Program-made: the position numbers and the translations under genes
Notes under the pieces: model-generated
What the model was told of the DNA's origin: nothing
Databases searched by the model: none
The model's input: the letters and a program-made list of their open reading frames with translations, nothing else
NCBI GenBank assembly: GCA_934365155.1
Contig: CAKRMZ010000021.1
Span: 1-27,316, forward strand
DNA from: an uncultured Eubacteriales bacterium
Lineage (GTDB): Bacteria > Bacillota > Clostridia > Oscillospirales > CAG-272
Direction: 5' to 3'
DNA: 27,316 bases
Part shown: positions 14,834-22,285 of the stretch, piece after piece
Layout: each line of letters starts with the position of its first letter
How positions within the stretch are numbered: position 1 is the first letter of the stretch

Positions 14834-16111
14834 TTGAAAAGATATGACGAAATGACCCGAGAAGAACTGGAGAATGAAATCGCAGAGTTAACGGCGCTGT
14901 ACGGCGAAAGAAAAGGGCTCGGCCTCAAACTGGATATGTCACGCGGGAAACCGGGGGCTGACCAGTTAATGCTTTGTGACGATATGCTCACAATGCCGCT
15001 GACTGCCGAAGACTTTATAGGAAGTGCGGATTACCGGAACTACGGCCTTTTGGACGGAATCCCCGAGGCCAAAAAAATGTTTGCGGATTTGCTCGGTGTT
15101 CCTGCTGCAAATGTGTTTGTGGGAGGAAATTCCAGCCTGAATTTGATGTATGACACAGTATCCCGCGCTATGCTTTACGGGTTTGACGGCGAGACGCCGT
15201 GGTCAAGGCTTCCGAAGGTGAAATTTTTATGTCCGGCTCCGGGATACGATCGGCATTTTGCAATCTGCGAATCCTTCGGAATCGAGATGATTCCGGTGGT
15301 GATGCATGAAGACGGTCCGGATATGGATGAAGTGGAAAAATGGGTAAATTGCGATTCTTCCGTGAAAGGAATTTGGTGTGTTCCGAAATATTCCAATCCG
15401 GACGGAATTACATATTCGGAAGAAACGGTTCGGCGCTTTGCGGGATTGAAACCGGCTGCAAAGGACTTCCGTATTTTTTGGGATAACGCTTATGCGGTGC
15501 ACGAGCTTTATCCGCAGGGTGATTCTCTTGCCAACCTCTTTGAACTGCTACGCAAAGACGGTAAAGAGAATATGATGTATATGTTTGCATCCACATCCAA
15601 AATATCCTATCCCGGTGCGGGGGTTTCCGTGTTTGTGACCGGTGAGCGCAACATGGCGGAGGCGAAAAAAATCATGTCGGTGCAGACGATCGGATTTGAT
15701 AAGCTCAATCAGCTGCGCCATGTAAAATATTTTAAAAACGCGGAAAATATTCGGGCTCATATGCAGCGCTTGGCCGACACGCTCCGCCCGAAATTTGATG
15801 CGGTGATTGAAAGCTTTGACCGTGTCCTCAGTCCGCTCGGAATCGCAAAATATCATCGGCCGCGCGGGGGTTATTTTGTGAGCCTGTATATTACAAGCGG
15901 CTGTGCCTCGGAGGTTTTCCGTTTGGCAAAAGAGGCCGGCGTCACACTGACCGGTGCTGGCGCTACCTATCCGTATAAAAAGGATCCTGCGGATTCCAAT
16001 TTGCGGATAGCACCGACGTATCCGTCTTTAGAAGAATTGAAACAATCACTGGATGTTTTGTGCATTTGTGTCCGGCTTGCTTGTGCAAAGAAAATTCTCG
16101 AAACCAGATAA
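14834..16111 (+). CDS. Class I aminotransferase, aspartate-aminotransferase type (PF12897 group)
   Basis: This 425-residue PLP enzyme matches the alternative aspartate aminotransferase group. MSRGKPGADQL opens the core, GGNSSLNLMYD binds the cofactor phosphate region, YSNPDGITYS and IFWDNAYAVHE hold the Asn and Asp that contact PLP, and Lys256 in STSKISYPGAG is the Schiff-base lysine. RIAPTYPS near the end carries the substrate-carboxylate arginine. It should interconvert aspartate and oxaloacetate with glutamate and 2-oxoglutarate, fitting its place between asnS and purB, which both use aspartate-derived molecules. No ATG suits; TTG 14834 lies 9 nt after GGAG (14821-14824). GTG 14801 is the alternative. 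Confidence 0.88.
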   Translation: MKRYDEMTREELENEIAELTALYGERKGLGLKLDMSRGKPGADQLMLCDDMLTMPLTAEDFIGSADYRNYGLLDGIPEAKKMFADLLGVPAANVFVGGNSSLNLMYDTVSRAMLYGFDGETPWSRLPKVKFLCPAPGYDRHFAICESFGIEMIPVVMHEDGPDMDEVEKWVNCDSSVKGIWCVPKYSNPDGITYSEETVRRFAGLKPAAKDFRIFWDNAYAVHELYPQGDSLANLFELLRKDGKENMMYMFASTSKISYPGAGVSVFVTGERNMAEAKKIMSVQTIGFDKLNQLRHVKYFKNAENIRAHMQRLADTLRPKFDAVIESFDRVLSPLGIAKYHRPRGGYFVSLYITSGCASEVFRLAKEAGVTLTGAGATYPYKKDPADSNLRIAPTYPSLEELKQSLDVLCICVRLACAKKILETR

Positions 16112-16122
16112 AGGAGAGTATT

Positions 16123-17559
16123 ATGTCACATGACCGTTATTTAAGTCCGTTTTCCACGCGATATTCGAGCGAGGAAATGCAATATCTTTTTTCGGAGGAT
16201 TTTAAATTTCATACATTCCGTCGTCTTTGGGTGGCATTAGCGAAGGCGGAACAAAAATTAGGCGTCGATATTCGCGACGAGCAGATTGCCGAACTGGAAG
16301 CGGCAGCAGAAGCGCCGATTGACTTTGCGCTTGCGGCAAAGTATGAAAAAGAAATGCGACATGATGTGATGGCGCATATTCATGCTTTGGGTGATGTTTG
16401 CCCCAAGGCTCGGCCGATTATCCATTACGGAGCTACATCCTGCTATGTAGGGGATAATACGGATATCATTATTATGAATTCTGCGCTGAAGCTGATACAG
16501 TCAAAGCTTCTGGCCGTAATGAAAAACCTTCGCGATTTTGCCATGGAATACCGCAATCTGCCGACTTTGGGTTATACTCATTTGCAGCCGGCACAGTTGA
16601 CGACAGTGGGAAAACGCGCATCCTTATGGTTATATGATATCTGGATGGATGCAAAGGACTTGGAGTATACATTATCCACGCTGTGCTTATTGGGTTCCAA
16701 GGGAACCACCGGCACGCAAGCAAGTTTTATGGAAATTTTTGAAAATGATGCGGCAAAGGTGAAACAACTGGATGCATACATCGCAGCGGAAATGGGCTTT
16801 TCAAGCTGTGTTCCGGTTTCCGGACAGACCTATTCCCGCAAGGTGGATTCCCGTGTGATGAATGTGCTTTCATCGATTGCGCAGAGTGCCTATAAATTTG
16901 CGGGGGATATGCGGATTTTGCAATCCTATAAGGAATTGGAAGAGCCCTTTGAAACCAAGCAGGTCGGCAGCTCAGCCATGCCGTATAAACGCAATCCGAT
17001 GCGATGCGAGCGTATTTGCGCATTGGCACGGTATGTGATTGCGGATGCGCAGAATCCGGCTAACACGGCGGCACTTCAAATGTTTGAGCGTACATTGGAT
17101 GATAGCGCAAACAAACGCATTGCAATGGCAGAGGCCTTTTTGGCAGTCGACGCAATTTTGAATATTTATATTAATGTGACCAGCGGAATTGTGGTATATC
17201 CGCAGATGATTCGTAAACGTGTAATGGAAGAGTTGCCTTTTATTGCCAGCGAAAATATTATGATGGATGCCGTGAAAAAGGGAAAGGATCGTCAGGTTTT
17301 GCATGAACGTATTCGCCGTCATTCGATGGAAGCCGGCAAAAACGTCAAAGAACGCGGACTTCCCAATAATATGATCGATTTGTTGTGTAATGATTCGGAA
17401 TTCGGACTCAGCCGTTCGGAAATCATGTCGCTTTTGCAACCGGAGAATTATACCGGACGCAGTGCGGAGCAGGTTTTTGAATTTGTGCGTGATTTTATTG
17501 ATCCCGTAATCTCGAAGAATAAAGATCATATTGCTGCCGAAGTGGAACTGAAGGTATAA
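16123..17559 (+). CDS. purB: Adenylosuccinate lyase
   Basis: PurB splits adenylosuccinate to AMP and fumarate, and SAICAR to AICAR and fumarate, in purine synthesis. The 478 residues are typical. The early block SRYSSEEM is replaced here by STRYSSEEMQYLFSE. TSCYVGDNTD and the GYTHLQPAQLTTVGKR histidine loop follow, and the fumarase/aspartase signature GSSAMPYKRNP lies around residues 282-292 with its catalytic serine. ATG 16123 follows AAGGAG (16111-16116) by 6 nt, and the gene begins 11 nt after the aminotransferase stop, so they form one operon closed by the 17576-17617 terminator. Confidence 0.97.
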   Translation: MSHDRYLSPFSTRYSSEEMQYLFSEDFKFHTFRRLWVALAKAEQKLGVDIRDEQIAELEAAAEAPIDFALAAKYEKEMRHDVMAHIHALGDVCPKARPIIHYGATSCYVGDNTDIIIMNSALKLIQSKLLAVMKNLRDFAMEYRNLPTLGYTHLQPAQLTTVGKRASLWLYDIWMDAKDLEYTLSTLCLLGSKGTTGTQASFMEIFENDAAKVKQLDAYIAAEMGFSSCVPVSGQTYSRKVDSRVMNVLSSIAQSAYKFAGDMRILQSYKELEEPFETKQVGSSAMPYKRNPMRCERICALARYVIADAQNPANTAALQMFERTLDDSANKRIAMAEAFLAVDAILNIYINVTSGIVVYPQMIRKRVMEELPFIASENIMMDAVKKGKDRQVLHERIRRHSMEAGKNVKERGLPNNMIDLLCNDSEFGLSRSEIMSLLQPENYTGRSAEQVFEFVRDFIDPVISKNKDHIAAEVELKV

Positions 17560-17575
17560 AAATAAATAAGAAGAT

Positions 17576-17617
17576 TCAGCTGTACATTTTGCTTTAAAAT
17601 GTACAGCTGATTTTTTT
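17576..17617 (+). terminator. Terminator of the asnS-aminotransferase-purB operon
   Basis: TCAGCTGTACATTTT (17576-17590) and AAAATGTACAGCTGA (17596-17610) form a perfect 15-bp stem with a 5-nt loop, followed by seven T. Confidence 0.95.
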
Positions 17618-17731
17618 GAGATAGCAAAATAATTATGAAAGAAAAAACTTCAAAAGCTATATTGTGAAAGCGGAAAAAGAGGAGAAAAAACGAATAAAAA
17701 TACGAAATTAGGCAATATGCACAATTTGCAA

Positions 17732-17747
17732 GTTTGCGTGGGCTAAC
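17732..17747. promoter_or_regulatory. Upstream copy of the GTTAGC-N4-GCTAAC metalloregulator-like box
   Basis: GTTTGCGTGGGCTAAC fits the half-site pattern with one mismatch (GTTTGC). It lies about 56 nt before the feoA -35 and 109 nt from the second box. The rest of the 297-nt gap between purB's terminator and feoA holds an inverted repeat (TTACAAAAA 17761-17769 with TTTTTGTAA 17787-17795), the promoter and the second box. Confidence 0.55.
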
Positions 17748-17802
17748 TTATTGAAAACCCTTACAAAAAGGTATTTTTTTCTGATTTTTTTGTAAAAAAA
17801 TA

Positions 17803-17831
17803 TTGACAAATCTTATGAGGAGGAGTATTAT
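17803..17831 (+). promoter_or_regulatory. Promoter of the feo operon
   Basis: TTGACA (17803-17808), a 17-nt spacer and TATTAT (17826-17831). The start point near 17838 is next to the operator-like box at 17841-17856. Confidence 0.88.
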
Positions 17832-17840
17832 CATAGTAGG

Positions 17841-17856
17841 GTTAGCAAGGACTAAC
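17841..17856. promoter_or_regulatory. DtxR/MntR-like operator at the feoA transcription start
   Basis: GTTAGCAAGGACTAAC is a 16-bp palindrome with one mismatch. It begins a few bases after the predicted start point, an ideal place for a metal-loaded repressor. The half-site resembles DtxR-family sites (TTAGG/GCTAA cores). Three further copies occur in the window, all in the iron block. Confidence 0.72.
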
Positions 17857-17914
17857 TAAAAACGATCGCTTCGATTGGGGTCGGAGTTGTTGTGAAGTAA
17901 AGCGAGGGATAAAA

Positions 17915-18127
17915 ATGATGCCGCTTGCACTTGCAGAAGTCGGTGAGGAAAACATCATAAAAAAAATCGGCGGAAGTCCTGAAGTGAAAAAACATTTGGA
18001 AAACTTAGGGTTTGTTGTCGGTGGCAGCGTCAAGATTATTAATACGTTCGGTGGCAATGTAATTGTCAATGTAAAAGAAGCACGAATAGCAATCAGCGAA
18101 GAAATGGCCAGAAAAATTATGGTGTGA
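17915..18127 (+). CDS. feoA: FeoA-domain protein, first copy
   Basis: The 70-residue protein is a single SH3-like FeoA domain. It opens with MMPLALAEVGEENIIKKIGG, then ENLGFVVGGSVKIIN and a C-terminal VKEARIAISEEMARKI strand-helix. FeoA is a cytoplasmic partner needed for FeoB-mediated ferrous iron uptake. GAGG lies about 8 nt before ATG 17915; the next codon is also ATG. It is the first gene of the feo operon, behind a strong promoter and an operator-like box, so iron control is likely. Confidence 0.92.
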   Translation: MMPLALAEVGEENIIKKIGGSPEVKKHLENLGFVVGGSVKIINTFGGNVIVNVKEARIAISEEMARKIMV

Positions 18128-18198
18128 CAGATCAAGATGATCTTTTCATATATTTAATTTTGTATTAAATACTGAAATTGCGGAAGGGGGATGAATGG

Positions 18199-18420
18199 AT
18201 GAAAACGTTGAAAAATGCCAAAATCGGCGATACGGTAACGGTTGTAAAGCTCCACGGTGAGGGTGCGGTCAAGCGCCGCATTATGGATATGGGGATTACA
18301 AAGGGTGTGACGCTGCAGATCCGCAAAGTGGCACCTTTGGGCGACCCGATTGAAGTAACCGTTCGTGATTATGAGCTTTCAATTCGCAAAGCAGATGCGG
18401 ATATGATTGAAATTGAGTAA
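18199..18420 (+). CDS. feoA: FeoA-domain protein, second copy
   Basis: The 73-residue protein is a second, more canonical FeoA: TLKNAKIGDTVTVVKLHGEG, KRRIMDMGITKGVTLQIRK, PLGDPIEVTVRDYELSIRK. The last block is the family hallmark. ATG 18199 follows GGGGG (18186-18190) by 8 nt; an in-frame TTG at 18178 lies before that site and is rejected. Paired FeoA proteins before FeoB are common in Clostridia. It ends 46 nt before another operator-like box. Confidence 0.94.
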   Translation: MKTLKNAKIGDTVTVVKLHGEGAVKRRIMDMGITKGVTLQIRKVAPLGDPIEVTVRDYELSIRKADADMIEIE

Positions 18421-18466
18421 ATCACGGAGCCTATTTTAAGCACAAACACATATTTTTTAATTTTGG

Positions 18467-18482
18467 GTTAGCGTTTGCTAAT
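18467..18482. promoter_or_regulatory. DtxR/MntR-like operator before feoB
   Basis: GTTAGCGTTTGCTAAT matches the 16-bp palindrome except for its last base. It ends 24 nt before the feoB start and overlaps no obvious -10 element, so it may reinforce control inside the operon or act on a weak internal promoter. Confidence 0.68.
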
Positions 18483-18506
18483 TTTTAGAAAGAGAGGGTC
18501 TTTGAC

Positions 18507-21005
18507 ATGGATTTGAGAATTGCCCTTGCGGGCAACCCAAACTGCGGAAAAACCACATTGTTTAATGCTCTCACCGGCTCCAACCAGTTTGTCGGAAACT
18601 GGCCCGGCGTTACGGTAGAGAAAAAAGAAGGAAAGCTGAAAAAGCACGAAGGCGTTATTATTACCGACCTTCCGGGTATCTATTCTCTTTCACCATATAC
18701 ACTGGAAGAGGTCGTTGCCCGTAACTATTTGATCGGAGAACGTCCGGATGCAATTTTGAACATCATCGACGGCACGAACCTTGAGAGAAACCTGTATCTT
18801 ACCACACAGTTGACAGAGCTTGGAATCCCTGTGGTCATTGCCATTAACATGATGGACGTGGTTAAGAAAAACGGGGATAAGATTAACACACAAGAACTGT
18901 CACGTCAATTGGGATGTAAGATTGTAGAAATCTCTGCTTTGAAGGGCACCGGTATTATGGAGGCTGCTGACGCGGCAATCGATGCGGCGAAAAATGCAAA
19001 AACCGTTCCGATGCACACTTTTTCCGGCACAGTGGAACACGCAATTGCGCATATCGAGGAGGCTGCGGTACATAACATGCCCGAGGAGCAGCAGCGTTGG
19101 TATGCAATCAAAATTTTCGAACGTGATGACAAGGTTCTTAGCAATCTGAAGATTGACTCTGTGACCATGGCTCATATTGAAGAAGATATTAAAGCCGCAG
19201 AGAAAGAATTGGACGACGATGCGGAATCCATCATTACCAATGAGCGATATGTCTATATTGCCTCTATTATTAAAGCATGTTATAAGAAAAAGAATGTAGG
19301 AAAGCTGTCCACCTCGGATAAGATCGATAAAGTGGTTACCAACCGCTGGCTGGGTCTGCCGATCTTTGCGGCTGTGATGTTCCTTGTGTACTATATCTCA
19401 ATGGTCACGGTCGGAAGCTGGGCAACGGACTGGGCGAACGACGGAGTGTTCGGCGACGGCTGGCACTTGCTCGGAATAGGCTCGAAAGCTTACACCGAGA
19501 AATCCGATGAATATACGGATGCGATGAATGCGATAAACGCGTTTGTGAAAGTAGATCCTGAAGCTGAGGACTTTGATGCGGATGCCGCTTTGGAAGAGAT
19601 CAAAGAATTCGCACCGGAATCCGAAGATGCTACCGGAACGGTAGATGTTGAGGATGAGGAAACACTTGCAATTACCAAGATGACCGTTTATTATTCTGAA
19701 GTTCCGAAAGATGCGGACGAAGAGACGACCATCGGTATCAGCTATTTGGACGCTGTTAAGTATATCGAAGAAAGACAAAACTTTGATGCTCCGGATCCGG
19801 CCGACGACGGTATTTGGGTCCCGGGTATTCCGGTTCTTGTCGGTGACGGCCTGGAGGCTGCCGGTGCGGCTGATTGGTTATCCGGATTGATTAACGACGG
19901 TATTGTTGCCGGCGTTGGTGCGGTGCTCGGTTTTGTACCGCAGATGCTTGTATTGTTCTTATTGCTTGCTATTTTGGAAGCCTGCGGTTATATGGCGCGT
20001 ATTGCATTTGTCCTTGACCGTGTGTTCCGTAAATTCGGTTTGTCGGGTAAATCCTTTATTCCGATGTTGATCGGTACCGGATGCGGCGTTCCCGGAATTA
20101 TGGCTTCGCGTACGATCGAAAACGAGCGTGACCGTCGTATGACAATTATGACGACCACATTTATTCCCTGCGGAGCAAAGGTTCCCTTTATCGGCATGAT
20201 TGCCGGTGCGCTTTTCGGCAATTCGGCATGGGTAGCAACTTCGGCATACTTTATCGGTATGGCTGCGATCATTGTTTCCGGTATTATGCTGAAAAAGACG
20301 AAGATGTTCTCCGGTGATCCGGCTCCCTTTGTTATGGAGTTGCCCGCTTACCACTGGCCTACAGTGAGCAATGTGCTCCGTTCAATGTGGGAGCGCGGTT
20401 GGTCCTTCATTAAAAAAGCCGGAACAATCATCCTTCTTTCCACGATTCTTGTTTGGTTCACTACATACTTTGGATTTGTCGACGGAGAGTTCCGTATGCT
20501 TTCCGAGGACGAAATCGGCAATTCTATTTTGGCAGCGATCGGCGGTGTAATTGCTTGGATCTTTAAGCCTCTCGGATGGGGCAACTGGCAGGCAGCGGTT
20601 GCGTCGATTACCGGATTGGTTGCGAAAGAGAATATCGTAGGTACCCTCGGTATCCTTTACGGCGGCGGAGACGGAACCGTTTACTCCAATATCGCCCAAG
20701 CATTTACGGGCATCACAGGCTATTCCTTCTTGGTGTTCAACTTGCTCTGCGCTCCTTGCTTCGCTGCAATCGGTGCGATTAAGCGTGAAATGAACAATGC
20801 AAAATGGACTTGGTTTGCAATCGGTTATCAGTGCGGCTTTGCTTATGCGATTGCTTTGATGGTAAATCAGTTCGGCGGCCTGTTTACCAATAATGTAAAT
20901 GTTATCGGTCTTATTGTTGCCGTGGCGCTTCTCGCCGGAATGCTTTATATGCTCTTCAGACCTTATAAAGAAGCAACAAAGCTGTCTACGAAAGTAAAGG
21001 CATAA
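18507..21005 (+). CDS. feoB: Ferrous iron transporter FeoB with acidic loop insert
   Basis: FeoB imports Fe(II) across the cytoplasmic membrane. The 832-residue protein has an N-terminal GTPase: G1 GNPNCGKT (9-16), G2 threonine in GVTVE, G3 DLPG (54-57), G4 NMMD (114-117), G5 SAL (143-145). A helical region follows to about residue 270, and then the membrane part with two Gate motifs, including GFVPQMLVLFLLLAILEACG, GTGCGVPGIMA and LVAKENIVGTLG. Between the first membrane segment (LPIFAAVMFLVYYISMVTVG) and the WVPGIPVLVG block is an unusually long, very acidic stretch of about 100 residues, 318-432, probably outside the cell. It lies in an operon with two feoA genes and a Cys-rich peptide. 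Confidence 0.97.
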   Translation: MDLRIALAGNPNCGKTTLFNALTGSNQFVGNWPGVTVEKKEGKLKKHEGVIITDLPGIYSLSPYTLEEVVARNYLIGERPDAILNIIDGTNLERNLYLTTQLTELGIPVVIAINMMDVVKKNGDKINTQELSRQLGCKIVEISALKGTGIMEAADAAIDAAKNAKTVPMHTFSGTVEHAIAHIEEAAVHNMPEEQQRWYAIKIFERDDKVLSNLKIDSVTMAHIEEDIKAAEKELDDDAESIITNERYVYIASIIKACYKKKNVGKLSTSDKIDKVVTNRWLGLPIFAAVMFLVYYISMVTVGSWATDWANDGVFGDGWHLLGIGSKAYTEKSDEYTDAMNAINAFVKVDPEAEDFDADAALEEIKEFAPESEDATGTVDVEDEETLAITKMTVYYSEVPKDADEETTIGISYLDAVKYIEERQNFDAPDPADDGIWVPGIPVLVGDGLEAAGAADWLSGLINDGIVAGVGAVLGFVPQMLVLFLLLAILEACGYMARIAFVLDRVFRKFGLSGKSFIPMLIGTGCGVPGIMASRTIENERDRRMTIMTTTFIPCGAKVPFIGMIAGALFGNSAWVATSAYFIGMAAIIVSGIMLKKTKMFSGDPAPFVMELPAYHWPTVSNVLRSMWERGWSFIKKAGTIILLSTILVWFTTYFGFVDGEFRMLSEDEIGNSILAAIGGVIAWIFKPLGWGNWQAAVASITGLVAKENIVGTLGILYGGGDGTVYSNIAQAFTGITGYSFLVFNLLCAPCFAAIGAIKREMNNAKWTWFAIGYQCGFAYAIALMVNQFGGLFTNNVNVIGLIVAVALLAGMLYMLFRPYKEATKLSTKVKA

Positions 21006-21052
21006 ATTCAAAACGAATTCATATTGTATGAATGGAAGGGAGTGCGCTTAAA

Positions 21053-21223
21053 ATGATTTCTTGGTTATACTCCAATATTGCGACAATCGCCGTAGCGGCT
21101 GTATTGCTTACCGTTGTCGCCTTGATCATAATTCAGTTGGTGAAAGATAAGAAAAAAGGAAAATCCTCCTGCGGCGGTAATTGCGGCAGTTGTCCGATGG
21201 GCGGCTCCTGCCATAAACACTGA
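21053..21223 (+). CDS. FeoB-associated Cys-rich membrane peptide
   Basis: The 56-residue protein has one transmembrane helix (about residues 8-30), a basic KDKKKGK stretch and a C-terminal cluster of four cysteines, Cys40, Cys44, Cys47 and Cys53, ending in HKH. This is the build of the PF12669 FeoB-associated family. The positive patch suggests the Cys/His tail is cytoplasmic, where it may take over Fe(II) leaving FeoB; that is inference. ATG 21053 with AAGGGAG upstream is chosen over a longer frame from 21032. It is the last gene of the feo operon. Confidence 0.92.
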   Translation: MISWLYSNIATIAVAAVLLTVVALIIIQLVKDKKKGKSSCGGNCGSCPMGGSCHKH

Positions 21224-21231
21224 TTGAAACG

Positions 21232-21257
21232 ACGGGAGACGCCAATGCGCCTCCCGT
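21232..21257 (+). terminator. Probable terminator of the feo operon
   Basis: ACGGGAG (21232-21238) pairs with CTCCCGT (21251-21257), and CGC/GCG extends it across one mismatch. The T tract after it is short and interrupted, so termination may be partial. It lies between converging genes. Confidence 0.5.
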
Positions 21258-21281
21258 TCTGTTTCCTCTGTGTGATTAAAA

Positions 21282-21482
21282 TTATATTTTGGCATCGGAA
21301 TGAATACCCATATAGGAATTATATTTTTCAATCTGGCTGACGCGGATATGCAAATCTGCGGCAGAATGAATATAAGCGCGGTGTTCTTGCAATTGCAGTT
21401 GCATAGAGACCGGCAGAGACAGAAAATACTGTCTGCTGCTGTTGCTGCAGGCAACAAGCTCGTGTAAATCTTGATATCGCAT
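21282..21482 (-). CDS. Small conserved-looking protein of unknown function, antisense in the iron block
   Basis: The 66-residue protein starts MRYQDLHELVACSNSSRQYF, continues LSLPVSMQLQLQEH and ends with a Ser/Asp/His tail. The pattern of a short helical protein with a YFLSLP block after a Ser-rich turn recalls uncharacterised Clostridia small proteins. The ATG (21480-21482) has a near-perfect GGAGGTG site 6 nt upstream, strong evidence for translation. It converges with the feo operon and is divergent from the HMA gene. No clear promoter was found. It has no metal-binding motif beyond a few His and one Cys. Confidence 0.75.
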   Translation of the reverse strand: MRYQDLHELVACSNSSRQYFLSLPVSMQLQLQEHRAYIHSAADLHIRVSQIEKYNSYMGIHSDAKI

Positions 21483-21599
21483 GAAGTCACCTCCGCTTAT
21501 AGTGTTTGTAAAAATTGCAAATAACATACCTGTCGGAATACGACAGACCCGAATGATTTTGCATCGGAATTTAAGAGAATTCGGAAAGGAGACTGGATT

Positions 21600-21860
21600 A
21601 TGAAAATTACGATTAAAATTGACGGGATGGCATGTTCGATGTGTGAAGCACATATCAATGATGCGATTCGAAACGCTTTCTCCGTAAAGAAAATCCGTTC
21701 GTCTCACAAAAAAGGGGAAACAACGTTAATAACGGAAACTGATATTCCGGAGGACGCTTTGAAATCCGTAATTGAAAAAACAGGCTATAAAGTAATAACA
21801 ATCGATAAAACCGCCGATGAGGGACCGTCTCGGAAATTCGGCTTTTTTCACCATGAATAA
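21600..21860 (+). CDS. HMA-domain metal-binding protein (copper-chaperone-like)
   Basis: The 86-residue protein has the heavy-metal-associated ferredoxin-like fold: strand MKITIKIDGM, the metal loop MACSMCEAH with Cys12 and Cys15, a helix, then IIEKTGYK-type C-terminal half (VIEKTGYKVITI). The extra tail ends in FFHHE, adding two histidines. Free HMA proteins normally carry Cu(I) to P-type ATPases, but none is encoded here. GGAAAGGAG precedes the ATG. It stands alone between the antisense gene and the DUF2325 operator, so it may serve metal handling linked to the iron block. Confidence 0.88.
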   Translation: MKITIKIDGMACSMCEAHINDAIRNAFSVKKIRSSHKKGETTLITETDIPEDALKSVIEKTGYKVITIDKTADEGPSRKFGFFHHE

Positions 21861-21932
21861 AATCGGAAAATAAAGATAAACAAAAAGATAAAAAAGATAA
21901 TAGGGAGGGAAAAATTTATTTTTTCTCCATAA

Positions 21933-21948
21933 GTTAGCATATGCTAAC
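21933..21948. promoter_or_regulatory. Perfect DtxR/MntR-like operator before DUF2325-DUF3793-flavodoxin
   Basis: GTTAGCATATGCTAAC is a perfect 16-bp palindrome, the best copy of the four. It ends 40 nt before the DUF2325 start codon, where a core promoter would lie, though no clear -35/-10 pair was recognised. It suggests shared control with feoAAB. Confidence 0.75.
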
Positions 21949-21988
21949 CATAAAATAAATAAAGTTACTATCGAAAGGAATTGAATGA

Positions 21989-22285
21989 ATGAGTGTTGTG
22001 ATTGTCGGGGGCAATGAGTGTATGGAACGCCAATATAAAGAACTTTGTATGGAATATGAGTGCAAAGTCAAGGTGTATACGAAAATGGCCGGGAATATGA
22101 GGAATATCGGTTGTCCGGATCTGCTGGTGCTGTTTACGAATACGATGTCTCATAAAATGTTGCGTTCGGTACTTCGCGAAATTCGCGGAAGCTCTGTTCG
22201 CATTGCCCGGTCGCATACCAGCTCAATAACCGCTCTTCGCAATATTCTGAATGTCCATACGGAGGAGGCGATATGCCGTGTCTGA
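21989..22285 (+). CDS. DUF2325 family protein
   Basis: The 98-residue protein matches DUF2325: MSVVIVGGNECMERQYKEL at the start, PDLLVLFTNTMSHKM in the middle and RIARSHTSSITALRNIL near the end. It looks like a small alpha/beta nucleotide-fold-like protein with conserved Ser/His-Thr-Ser residues. The function is unknown. AAAGGA lies 8 nt before ATG 21989. It overlaps the next gene by 8 nt and so is translationally coupled to it. The perfect operator upstream and the flavodoxin downstream point to a role in iron limitation. Confidence 0.85.
   Translation: MSVVIVGGNECMERQYKELCMEYECKVKVYTKMAGNMRNIGCPDLLVLFTNTMSHKMLRSVLREIRGSSVRIARSHTSSITALRNILNVHTEEAICRV

Noticed and set aside
13333..14991. Two long minus-strand open frames (259 and 277 codons) opposite asnS
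   Set aside because: asnS is certain on the plus strand; the reverse frames have no recognisable motif or ribosome binding site.
17761..17795. TTACAAAAA/TTTTTGTAA inverted repeat as a terminator or metal box
   Set aside because: The arms are A/T only with a 17-nt spacer and lie in an A/T-tract region, so chance pairing is likely.
21530..21546. CTGTCG-N5-CGACAG hairpin between the antisense gene and the HMA gene
   Set aside because: It is short, has no T run and no second copy nearby; not enough to call an operator or terminator.
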